Shown here: positions 31,510-41,206 of the stretch, in pieces
How the letters are laid out: each line of letters starts with the position of its first letter
Numbering within the stretch: the first letter of the stretch is position 1
Source of the DNA: Pelomyxa schiedti
Taxonomy: Eukaryota; Evosea; Pelobiontida; Pelomyxidae
Reading direction: 5' to 3'
DNA length: 46,486 nucleotides
Assembly (NCBI GenBank): GCA_020536535.1
Contig: JAHLWZ010000492.1
Coordinates: 1-46,486, forward strand
Translations under genes and position numbers: made by a program
Notes under the pieces: generated by a model
Databases searched by the model: none
The model's input: the letters and a program-made list of their open reading frames with translations, nothing else
Told to the model about the DNA's origin: nothing

Positions 31510-32957
31510 ATGGACTGGCGTGGTCTCGCCGTTCAACTTCGGCAGCTGCGTGCCGACCAACAACAACACGAGGACACCGCGGCGGTTGCGAGCGGCGGGG
31601 GGCCGTGGTGCCCGGCGATTATGGGACAGGGACGGGACCGGCGCGGGCTGGCGCCAGGGGTGTGGTACGCCGCCCCGCTTGTCGCCCACAACCAATTCGC
31701 GTCCTTGTTGTTGTCCTGCCACCCACGATGTGGCATCCTCAGCCCCGCTCGTTGCCTCTCTTCATCGTCGTTGTCGTCGCCCTTGCCATCAGAACCGCCT
31801 TCGTCGGCCTCGTCGTCATCTTCCACGTCGTGGCTGCTTTGGATGATGTGGGATTCGTGGGTCGTTGGGGTTACAAAGTGGTTCCACGTTCACGTCACCA
31901 GCCAGGAAGACTACGGCGTCCTGGCATTTGGCGTGTCGACGACGCTTCTCGGCCTAGTCGGCGCCGTCAAGTGGGCCGGCCCCGACGCCGCAATCGAAAT
32001 ATGGGACAGGAACAGGCCGAGGCACGCCAAAGTTGTGGGATGCGCGGGCAAGTCGGGGCACCCCCGGGGCACAGTGTTTGCGCTCAAAACAAAAAACGAC
32101 GAGGAGGAGGGGAATGGGATGAGCCTTATGGGTGGAGTGGATGATCTGCACATCAAAAATTGTGAGTGCTGGGACAATGACCGGTGGTGGGTGCAGTTCC
32201 CTTGTGCCAATAAGATGGTGATACTGAACACGGCGGATTCTGTTGGGGAGATTCGGGAGATAAGGAGGAGGAAGCGGAGGAGGACGCGGGAGGAAGGACA
32301 TTGTGGGAGCGGGGAGTGTGTGAGTGTGGCTGTTGTTCCGATTCCTTTTGATGGGGATTGTGTCACTCTGGTGTTCTTCAACAAGGTCGAGAGGGATGAG
32401 GCTGCTGTTGTTGTTCAGAGCCAATTTGCTGGTTCCGAAGTGATTGTATTCAATATTGCGGATTCCTTCTTTTCGGGGAATTTCACACTGTTGAGCTCCA
32501 CACAGTGCCTGGCGTGGCAATCTGGAACTGGTGTGTTCTCTGCACTCCTTTTCCCAAAGAAAAACACTGGCTCTCGGGTCTTCATTTGCCGTGGAAAGAA
32601 GAACCTAGCAGAGGGGAAGTTCTTGCTGAGATCGAGGAAACAACCGGCGATTGGAGAGTCATCACAACTATGCAAAACCCATGGCATCTTTCACATCTTG
32701 GTGGGTCACTGTTCTGTTGCTCTGACAGATGGTGCTACGAAATTTGGGATGTCAACAACATAGAATCTGCTGTGTGTAAAAGGCGGCACAAATGCGGGGC
32801 TGGGATGACTTGGGCAATTGGTGGTCTTCTCCTTCATGATTCTAGAAATACACCCTTGGTTGCTATCACGGAGCCACTCTCTGGTCTCTGTGTTCTTCAA
32901 ATCAGGTTCGACATGTGGAAAGACACTGAAATTGGAGCTGAAATCTTTCACTTGTAG
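31510..32957 (+). CDS. Unrecognised protein with repeated EIWD motifs, two exons, about 472 aa
   Basis: The model joins 31510-32530 and 32560-32957 across a 29-nt GT-AG intron, which carries the long frame into the frame encoding KHWLSGLHLPWKEE. The start MDWRGLAVQLRQLR is the best ATG; the frame is open further upstream, but that part overlaps the divergent gene and is not convincing. AIEIWDRNRP at about residue 160 and YEIWDVNNIE near residue 405 look like the same structural unit. With alternating VVV/F strands between them, this suggests a WD-like beta repeat protein. I do not recognise the family. The first 500 bases are strongly GC-rich. Only about 50-80 bases separate its start from that of the beta-helix gene, so they probably share a promoter. 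Confidence 0.55.
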
Positions 32958-33129
32958 CGGCTTATGTGACAGAGAACAACCCTCTTAGACATTTGAAGCA
33001 AAGAAACGAACTACACTCTGAAGTGCTTCCAGTTTGAACATAAATGAACCTTATGGAAGGAAATTTTGGTTTTTTTATTATTATTCCTTCTGTCAGTTTT
33101 CGGTTGGGAGTTGTTGAAACTCCCAAGAA

Positions 33130-36100
33130 TCAGTGTCCATGTGCCATGTTTTTAAGCTGTGTGAAAGTCGTCCGGGCTGTTGGTCGCCGGGCTGGATCTG
33201 TGTCCACACATTTCATTATCAAATCCACAAGCTGGGCCTGGGTGCCTGATGGTATCAGCGAGTGTATGTCCTCATTTGCTCTTAAGCGGATAAGCTCTGG
33301 CTTGGGAATCATCTCAGCCAACATTATTCCAAAAGCAAATATATCGATACTGTTGGTGAATGGCTTGTGTGCAACTACTTCTGGGGCAAAGTATCCAAGA
33401 TGATCCACAGTTGTGCCCAACACAGGGGAGGGTGTTGTAGCGTCAACAACAGAGAAATCGGCAACCACTACTTGAGCTATCTTCTCGCCTTCTATTTTCA
33501 CCAGGATATTCTCTAACTTGATGTCACGGTGGATTAGACCGCGGCTGTGGATGTGCTTTATGCCATGGATGATGTGCCTGGCATAATGGAGAATATTTGG
33601 GAGTGAAAGTTGGGCGATGTTTTTCGCCAGATACACTCCAAGGGAGCAACTTAGCAGTGGGTATGTTAGGCACAACTTGTTTTCTTGTTTGAAAAGCAAC
33701 AGGAACTTGAGAACATCCCTAGAGGAGTGGCTGGCGACCAGTGTGGTGCTATAGAATACTTCCTCAAAGCCTCTCTGGTCGTCTTCAATGGAAGCTTCAG
33801 GATCCATTACCTTAATTGCCACTTGCTGACCACACCATTCAGCCTTGTAAACACTGGAACAACATCCCCTTCCAATTTGAAAGCCTGGGGAGAAGTCAAC
33901 CTGGGGTGGAGTTTTGCTGTCAATGATGTTCCCGGTTAGCCAGGTATCCGCAATGATATTACCGAATGCACGGTGCAAAGCCCTCCACTGGTCCACAGTA
34001 GACTCACTTACGCATCTGCGCATTAAATTCTTTTGCACTGCCTGTTGGTGTAATGTAGTCCGGTATCCTTCGAATAACTGCTCCACACTGTTTAGTCTTT
34101 CCTGTAGCCACTGCTTCCAGGTAACTGTTTTGATCAGGGAGGTTAGAATATTTGCTGCTAATTCTCTTTTAAACTCTCCATTGACACGTTTGGTTCTCGA
34201 GTATATTTGTGAAGCTGTAGCAGTGATAAGCCCTGTAAGTAATAAGGGTGGACCTAAAACCACGAGAAAAATCGTTGCAAATCCAGCCAACATCATGGCG
34301 CCCCCAATATATATCATGTTATCCTTGGAGAAGAAATCGCGCTTTCGAGCCTGATTGAAGAAGTCTCTCATCAGGCCATCCTCCAAATTGTTGAACTTTT
34401 TTGTGCACTCGTCAACTGAAGCACGTATCTCACTATCAATCTCTATGCCAACTGGTATAGTTACATTCTCGTTGATCCAGCCTATAAGGTCCTCAATGAT
34501 GGCAGATTCAGCTTTGCTTCTGCATTCCGACAAAGTATGGTTATCATACTGGGTGGTAATTTGTTCCGCATAGGAAAGATACTCCTCTTTTACTTCCTTC
34601 AGCTTTTTTTTCAGGTGTTCCGGAAAGGATGTCACACGCGCCATAATTCCTGCCTTCAGGGACTCCTTACTCTCGACAAGCTTCTGATCCAGCTCAGCGG
34701 CTTTTCTTCTTATTTCTTCTTCTGTATATGCTTGTATATGGTGGAAGTTAAAAAAGAAACAGCCACATGCACTAGAGATCTGCTGAAGACCCAGTTGACA
34801 GCGCCTAAGTTGACCAACAACAACCCAGTGCACAAACCTGTTTATAAAAAGTCCAAAGGTAAACTGACTTTCCTCCTCACTGTTTTCTACAAAATCTGTA
34901 GCACTAACACAGCAGAAAGAGGTGCACTCCTGGAACTTTGCAGGGAGGTCAAACTGACTTGATGCCGTTGTTCTGAGCCTCCCCAGGCACTCCTGATTAT
35001 ATTGCTCAATGTCTCCTTTGCTCAGTGGTGGGTCCTCTTTGGTTCTTTTCCAGGCCCTTTTTATGGTTGACATGTCGGCCTTGGTGTTGGCAAAAAAAAA
35101 GTCTGGTAGATCTCCATTTCTATATGCAAGGCCAGTAATTAGTTCTTGCATTTGCTTGAAGGCGTGATCTTCTCCTGCCTCGATTGCACCAGCTTTATTA
35201 AAGCAGAAAACGATGCCGTGTGGGCGATACAGAGATAGAAAGCTTTTAATAAAGGGGAAAACTATTCTTCCGTAGGTATCCCTTGAAGCAGCACCTGCTA
35301 GATCTACAACCTCAAGACCAGCTTCAAGCAGTGGAATTGGGTATTCAATAACAATGACTGTTGTCAACCACTTTTCTGTGGGGAAAAAAAAATCAGTGTT
35401 GCAAGAGAAAGCATCATCGCACCTTGAGCTTCTGACATGGAACCGCGCGCAAGGTAGTGCTTCAGAATAACACCTGATAGTGTAGTATGCATACTTAAGT
35501 CCTCGAGTTTTGTCTTTTTGAAGCCACCATCAACAATTTCCCAAGAGGATACGCAAGCATTCACGAGAGGTGTGTACTTCAAGACACATACTCGCGCGGT
35601 GGTGTGAATTTCTCCTATTGGGAGTAATTCACTGTGTTTTCCTTCCATACTCAACAGGGTATTTATCAGGTATGATTTCCCTGTGGAGCTTTGAGAAAAC
35701 AGAAGAGCTGGCACACGGTACCGCTCCCAGTGGGACCAAAGAATGCTATTCGTGCTGCTTGTTCACTAACAGATACCTTCTCTGTAAAACTGGTTGATGC
35801 CGGGGACATTAGAGCAGTTGCTTGCAAATCGCCTCCCAGTGCAGTTGTATATGTTCGTTGGGCGTCTTTGAAGCTAAAAAAAAGTGAGCAGGTAGCTAAG
35901 TGTAAAGCGCAACAACCTCTGCCAGCACTTCGACACCTCTGGGAAGATGCGTCTATGCAATAGATCGACCGCATTGTAAAGCTTCCTGTGGGGTGGATCG
36001 GACATTACGGAACAGGAGTTGATAAACGATGAAGCCGCCGTGTAAGTCAGTTGTGGCCTTTGGTCCTCCTCAACCAGGTCACGTACATCTAGAGGCAAAG

Positions 36101-36179
36101 GATCCAAACGCACTGGGGGTGGAGGAGGCTCTGAGCTTATGAGTGCAGAGCCCACACCCTTAGTTTCGTTTAGCCCCAT
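33130..36179 (-). CDS. Dynamin-like GTPase / membrane hairpin / protein kinase fusion, about 972 aa
   Basis: Exons 36179-35917, 35873-35722, 35680-35423 and 35375-33130 agree in phase (introns 43, 41 and 47 nt). Splicing the second intron builds a canonical P-loop, FFGPTGSGKSYLINTLL, near residue 135. The other GTPase signatures are a candidate switch Thr (EIHTTARVCVLKY), DLAGAAS (G3, near 250) and NTKAD (G4, near 322). Helical stalk-like sequence follows, then a paired hydrophobic segment (MIYIGGAMMLAGFATIFLVV and GPPLLLTGLITATA, about 577-612), as in mitofusin or bacterial dynamin relatives. Residues about 719-972 are a protein kinase: IGRGCCSSVYKAEW, VAIKVMD, HRDIKLEN, DFS in place of DFG, and GYFAPEVV. 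All catalytic residues I can place (VAIK Lys, HRD Asp, DFS Asp) are present. The function is inferred: a membrane-fusing or remodelling GTPase carrying its own kinase. Confidence 0.85.
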
Positions 36180-36440
36180 TTACCGCTTACACAGCTGTTA
36201 CTTTTTCGTACGTGACCTCGAAAACCACAAACTTATTTTTCAAAAAAAGGAAGTTCAAGTTGGTATTTCGATTTGGTGTAGATGTCTCGGTGAGCAAAGC
36301 TGGTGGCCTTGGGATTATCCTGTTCTCGAATTTGTGGGGTTTTTTGAAGTAAGGGTTGGTGAGTGAAAACTTAATTTCACCCAACAAGGCACGCATTCGT
36401 AGCGAGGATCGTGATTATGGGATCCGGCGTGGTTGGTGCA

Positions 36441-37454
36441 TCAGTGGCCACTGAGAGCGGTGAGGGCCTGTTCGTACTGCAGGGTCAGGTCCGTTATCAT
36501 CTGCACGCAGCTCGAGTAAGTCTCCAGCAGCCTCTCCAGCCTGCAGTCCAACGCCGCACACTCAGCCACCTGTTCCTGGTGCACCGCAATCACCCTGGCA
36601 ACTTCCATTATCCTGGTGCCGGCGGTATTGGCGGTGCTGTTGGTGTTGCTATTGCTGCTGGGGTCAGTGGTGGGGCTGCTGCTGGCGGACCCCAGCTTGG
36701 CCAGTATGTATGACGAGACGTCCATGACGCCGCATTGCTGCGCCGCGTCCACCTCGCCCAGGAGGGAACACGTGGCCTCGGCGTCGGCGGCCCGTGCGTG
36801 GACTATGGCCCCACGCGCCGCCGGGTCCGACGGTGACCCAATGCTGGGGATGTACAGTTGCTGCGATGACGTCACATTTGCCCCGCCGCTGCTGCTGCTG
36901 GTACTATTACTGGTTGTTGTTGCTGCTGCTGTTGTGGCAGTGACGGTTCCGGTTCCGATAGGAATGATGCTGTTGTTTCCCATAATTGGGGCCAGGTCCT
37001 CGTCGTCGCACGTGAGGTGCAGGAACTCGTCGACGGCCGCGGACGTGTTCCTCAGTGCCTCCAGTCCATTCCGCGCATCCCTCAGTGACCCCGACACGCT
37101 CTCGCCGCTCGTGGCCGCCGTACTCGCCGCCACCGACGACGACGACGACGACGACGCGCCCCCCTCGATCACAGGAGGGGGCGTCGTCGGCCTCGAAGTA
37201 GATCCACCCGCGCCCGCGCTCGTAGCCGCGGCGGACGCCGTCGACGCAAAGGGCAGCGGGAACGACGGCGGCTGCGGCGGTGGCGTCGGCGATGGCGCCG
37301 GGGTCGGTTGTTGCGAGTCGGGCGGCGGCGCCGCCGTGGGGTACAGGAACACGACGCGCTCGAGCGCGGCTATCCTGACCGCGATGTCTTCCAGCATCCC
37401 CGACGGGTTGCGACGAAAAAGTTGCTCCCACGACGGCGACGCCTCTTCGTCCAT
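36441..37454 (-). CDS. Dynactin p24 (DCTN3)-like protein, tentative, 337 aa, single exon
   Basis: A single frame runs from ATG 37454 to a stop at 36441. The N-terminal LEDIAVRIAALERVVF and the C-terminal helix (RIMEVARVIAVHQEQVAECA, then LLETYSSCVQMITDLTLQYE) resemble the ends of dynactin subunit 3, which sits in the dynactin shoulder. The middle is expanded by Pro, Ala, Ser, Thr and Asn runs, making it much longer than the roughly 190 residues usual for p24. The DNA is very GC-rich, with trinucleotide repeats. The match is by pattern only; it may be an unrelated coiled-coil protein. It lies upstream of and on the same strand as the GTPase-kinase gene, 261 bases away. Confidence 0.45.
   Translation of the reverse strand: MDEEASPSWEQLFRRNPSGMLEDIAVRIAALERVVFLYPTAAPPPDSQQPTPAPSPTPPPQPPSFPLPFASTASAAATSAGAGGSTSRPTTPPPVIEGGASSSSSSSVAASTAATSGESVSGSLRDARNGLEALRNTSAAVDEFLHLTCDDEDLAPIMGNNSIIPIGTGTVTATTAAATTTSNSTSSSSGGANVTSSQQLYIPSIGSPSDPAARGAIVHARAADAEATCSLLGEVDAAQQCGVMDVSSYILAKLGSASSSPTTDPSSNSNTNSTANTAGTRIMEVARVIAVHQEQVAECAALDCRLERLLETYSSCVQMITDLTLQYEQALTALSGH
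37135..37155. repeat. (GAC)7 microsatellite coding a serine run
   Basis: Seven perfect GAC units, read on the minus strand as TCG, encode the Ser run in the dynactin-p24-like protein. It is likely to be length-variable between alleles. Confidence 0.9.
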
Positions 37455-37727
37455 GTTCGGTTGTGGCTTGTTTTTGCTTTTACTTTTTGGGGCTCACTGA
37501 TCAGATCTGATTGTTTTGGGATCTTGCCATGTGATGCCCCTCAGAGGCTGGAAAGACTACGAAACGGTAGAACGTGTATGGCCCAGATGTGGTCCATCCA
37601 GAATATTCCCTTCACAGGGATTTACGAAAAGGCGTTGTGGGTATAAACATGGTAAACTATTTTGTGCATTAGGGATTTGTACAATTGAGGATGAGGGGGT
37701 GTTGGTGGGTCATGCGGTGGTTGTTTT

Positions 37728-39913
37728 TCATGAATCGGGAGACTCGAGGGTGCTGGTGGCTGTACTGCTGTGAATGGCGGGAATCGGGGGTGGTGATACG
37801 AGTGAGAGTCTTCTCCTGTGGCCGTCGTTGGGGCCGGGTGTGTTGGTGCTGTCCTTTGTGGGTGTGGGGTTTGATTTTTGGTGTGTGGATAGAAGCCGGG
37901 TGACGAGTTGCTTTCTTATCTCCGAAGTTTTGCTGCCGAATTTCCAGTCTACAATCCGTATTGAGCAATCTTGTATGCTGTCTACCTCCGAGTCTAATTG
38001 CTGTGTAGGGGTGGAAAGAGGAATAAGTAATAGTTTAACTTCGGATAGTGGAGGTACCATGACAAGCTCCCATGTAAATTCGAAGGCATCTTCTTCCTTT
38101 CTGGCATCGATGTTCACTTGCTTTCTTCTGTGTATCACTTGAACTAAATCATCATACAGGGCAAGTTCAATTTCCCACACCCCAGGTGCAGCTTTTAATT
38201 CGTTAGCATCCCTCATTCACAATTGTTCAAGGTATCTTACGGGCATCCTTGAAGGGGCACCCGGCACAGATACTAATATTGAGTTCAATCACTGCTGGAG
38301 CAATAACAGATTGGTTTATGGCTTTGAGAATTTTGGTAACTTTCGAAGCACCCAGCACACCCTTTTTTTGTGGGGAAAAAAAGCATTTCAGTCATAAATC
38401 TAAAACAAAGGTACTTACTCCCAGAAGTTGGTTTATTCCATCCCTTTGAACACCAATGTCTGTGGTGTAAATGATGTATTTACCTTGTGATGGTTTAGCA
38501 CTAGAAATGTGACACCGAAAGCATACCAAAATTCTCGTTTAGTGTGTCATAGCAGTCCGAACCCTCAAGTAAAAGGGCTACCGTACCCAAAAATTGTTGT
38601 ACATTAATGGGTGTAGGTCGAGCTTAAGAAGATCAATAAGTGTTGGAGCTCCAACAGAAGTAAATGTACCTCGGTCATCGATTGGTTGTTCATCCATTAC
38701 TGGAAGTTGAGTACTTGCTGAAAATAAGAATAAATACAATTTTATTTGTGGCATGCTAGATGAAGTGGGTATGCACACGTGTAGCTCGGCAATCGAACAG
38801 TGACACATGCTTACACAATCTTGGCAAATCTACAGCAACAGTGGTTGAGCCAAGAGGTCTATGAAAAACTTCATTGGTGCTAACCCTCCAATTTCGGGGA
38901 GGGCGTGGAGTTGTAGGGGAAGGGGTTGGGGTTGAAGAATGGAGAACTGTTAATGGCAGGTGTGTTGAAGGAGTTAAATTATTCCTTGTTAATCTCAAGC
39001 TGGATGTTTGAGTTGGGGGAGGCGATGTAGCAGGTATTCGTGCGGCACTTTCACTGAATTTGGAAACCGCCTTATCACTGGACTTGAGTGAACCTGTCGC
39101 TCCTTTTGGAGATTCTGGAGGAGGGGAAACTGAAGCGGTGGTTGACGAGGTAGTTGACGAAGGGGGAGGCATTGGGGGAGGAATGGAGGACGGAAGGCGA
39201 GAAATCGGAAGTGACGCAGATGGTGGTGTAGAGGGTGGTGAAAGAGGCCGAATTGGTGAAGAGCGAATGTCGCAGGAGGCAGCCGAAGGTAAAAGTGGTG
39301 GAGAAACTTGTGACGAAGTGGAGGTTGTAGTTGTAGACGCAGTTGTAGAAGTGGTGGGTCCTGAGGCATTCCCAGTTGCATTGGGAGAGGGCATTGCAGG
39401 CGGGGTGGGGGAAGTACGCAATGGAGTGGAGGGAGTTGAAATGGGTGGAGCTGTAGAGGCACTGGCCGTGGAGCTGGAAGCGGGAGTGGAATGCATAGGA
39501 GTTGGAGGTGTATCTACGGCGGTTTTGGTGGTTGTGGTACTAGTGGGTGATGACGGTGGTGTAGTGGAGACAGGGGTAAAGGTCCCTGAGGAACCGTGGC
39601 TTGGCGATAAAAACTGCTCCACCTTTTTCCTCCAGAAGCCTATGCTACGTGACTTTGCTTGCGAAACGTTGTTCTGCATGTATTTCACAGTTAACAACTA
39701 AAAGCAAAAACAACAACAAAAATGGCAAAAAAAAAAAAGAAAAAAAAAAAAAACAACTAACATAAAAAAATCCCCAGCCCTCGAACAACAAAAAAAAAAG
39801 GGGTGCGAAAAAAAAAAGTGTGATACGTGTTCTTCCGGAGACAACGGCGTGTGTTTCCGACCGTGTGACGTGGTTGTTTTTTCGACTGCTTGCTTCCAAA
39901 AGTCACGCGACAT
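37728..39913 (-). CDS. Unrecognised protein with long Ser/Thr/Pro-rich region and conserved-looking C-terminal domain
   Basis: Exons 39913-39827, 39697-38815, 38717-38670, 38622-38527, 38483-38419, a sixth starting at 38361 and a last one ending at 37728 are linked by phase-consistent introns. The border of the last intron is uncertain (donor near 38254 or 38240, acceptor near 38212). The N-terminus MSRDFWKQAVEK and the following GFWRKKVEQFL are ordered. Then about 230 residues of Ser/Thr/Pro-rich disorder. The C-terminal part (VQQFLGTVALLLEGSDCYD, KYIIYTTDIGVQRDGINQLL, GVLGASKVTKILKAINQSV, APGVWEIELALYDDLVQVIH) looks like a folded alpha/beta domain that I cannot name. The first intron (39698-39826) is full of A/T homopolymers. 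Confidence 0.6.
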
Positions 39914-40165
39914 GGTGACAAAGGACCGAGGTTGTTTTTAATTTTTTCTTTGATTTTGAAGTTGAAAGGAAGATCGGGGGCTTCCGGATGTTTTTCGTTT
40001 CTTCGAAAGAGCGTATTGATCAACAGATGGTTCAGAAACAAGCACTCGGTGAGGCAAGTCCTCCTCCGAGTTGTTTCATCAGGGCTTTCTTTTTCGAGAT
40101 GTGAGATGACGAGATGTGCTGGTCACAATCTGTCTGTTCCCCCATTGAACTCAACGAACCCAATC

Positions 40166-41045
40166 ATGGCAAGTTCAACAATCCAACTCCTCAAGAATAA
40201 AAAGAAAAAACCCAACAAACCGAAGCCCAAACAACAAACAAACAGCAAAGTCAAAACAGAGTCAAAACAACAAAACAAAAAACAAAAACAAAACACAAAA
40301 CAAACAACCTCCCAACAACCACCCACAAACGGCGCAACCGAACCCACCACCGAACCCACTAACCACCAGCGGGGGAGCAGCACCACCCCCTGGTGGGTAC
40401 ACATACCCCCCTCCTGGCCCCTACGGCTACCCGCCCCCTCCTGGGTGGTATCCGCCGCCCCCTGGCTCTGGCGGATACCCTCCCCCTGGCCCTGGTGGAT
40501 ACCCGCCTCCTGGGGCTTACCCGCCGCCCCCTGGCCCTGGTGGATACCCACCCCCTGGTCCTGGGGGCTATCCTCCTCAGCCTGGATATCCTCCTCCTGG
40601 GGCTTACCCGCCACCCCCTGGTCCAGGGGGATACCCACCATACCCATATCCACGTATGCTTTGTCTTGTCATTACCAATCTTTACTTGAAGGTAACCTAA
40701 CGTTTATTTATTTAACAAATTAGCATACCCTGGAGCCACACCAATGCCACCAGCCACTATGGCAACACCACCCACAGCACACGTCGTTGTGACACCAACA
40801 CCTACTCCTGTTGCCACACCTCCTGTTAGTTCTCCAAGGTATAAGTTCCGACTTTTCCCTGTAGTTTTTCCTCACCAGTTTTATCTTGCAGCTTAAGTAA
40901 GAAAGACAAGAAAAAGAAGGAGAAAGAGGAGAAGAAAAAGAAGAAGGAGAAAGATGCGAAGAAGAAGGCAGACACCACCAAGAGCATATTTGGTGCCCTT
41001 GGTGCCGGATTGGAAGTTGTTGGTGCTTTTGCGGACCTTTTGTAA
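40166..41045 (+). CDS. XYPPX (GYPPPG)-repeat protein with Lys-rich C-terminal segment, about 215 aa
   Basis: Exons 40166-40260, 40370-40653, 40724-40838 and 40892-41045 fit in phase. The N-terminus is basic (NKKKKPNKPKPK), then comes a run of GYPPPG/AYPPPPGPGG units. After a TP-rich linker there is a Lys/Glu block (KKDKKKKEKEEKKKK) and a short hydrophobic C-terminus (SIFGALGAGLEVVGAFADLL). XYPPX tails occur on annexins, rhodopsins and membrane-associated adaptors, where they mediate self-association. Here there is no globular domain. Membrane targeting by the basic block plus hydrophobic end is inference. The first intron is unusually A/C-rich. Confidence 0.6.
40380..40650 (+). repeat. In-frame GGYPPPGP-type tandem repeat
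   Basis: Imperfect GC-rich repeats of about 24-30 bases (CCCCCTGGCCCTGGTGGATA-like units) encode the XYPPX region. Copy number is likely to vary between alleles. Confidence 0.85.
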
Positions 41046-41206
41046 TAGCTTTCACAATTTCATTTCATTTCACTACATTACAACCATCATTATGCCCCAA
41101 ACAAATAAAGTGCTTTTTCAGTCAGTGTTGTACGGTCGTGGCATCTGGTGCACGCAGTAGAGTACGATAAGTTGAAAAGTTTTTCCAGTAAACCGAACAA
41201 GGAGAG

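Noticed and set aside
36616..37500. 294-aa plus-strand frame opposite the dynactin-like gene
   Set aside because: Its Leu/Val/Asp runs mirror the repeat-rich sense gene; GC-rich repeats keep the antisense open.
40393..40689. Plus frame 'LALADTLPLALVDT' across the XYPPX region
   Set aside because: It is the shifted reading of the GYPPPG repeats; the GYPPPG frame connects in phase to downstream exons.
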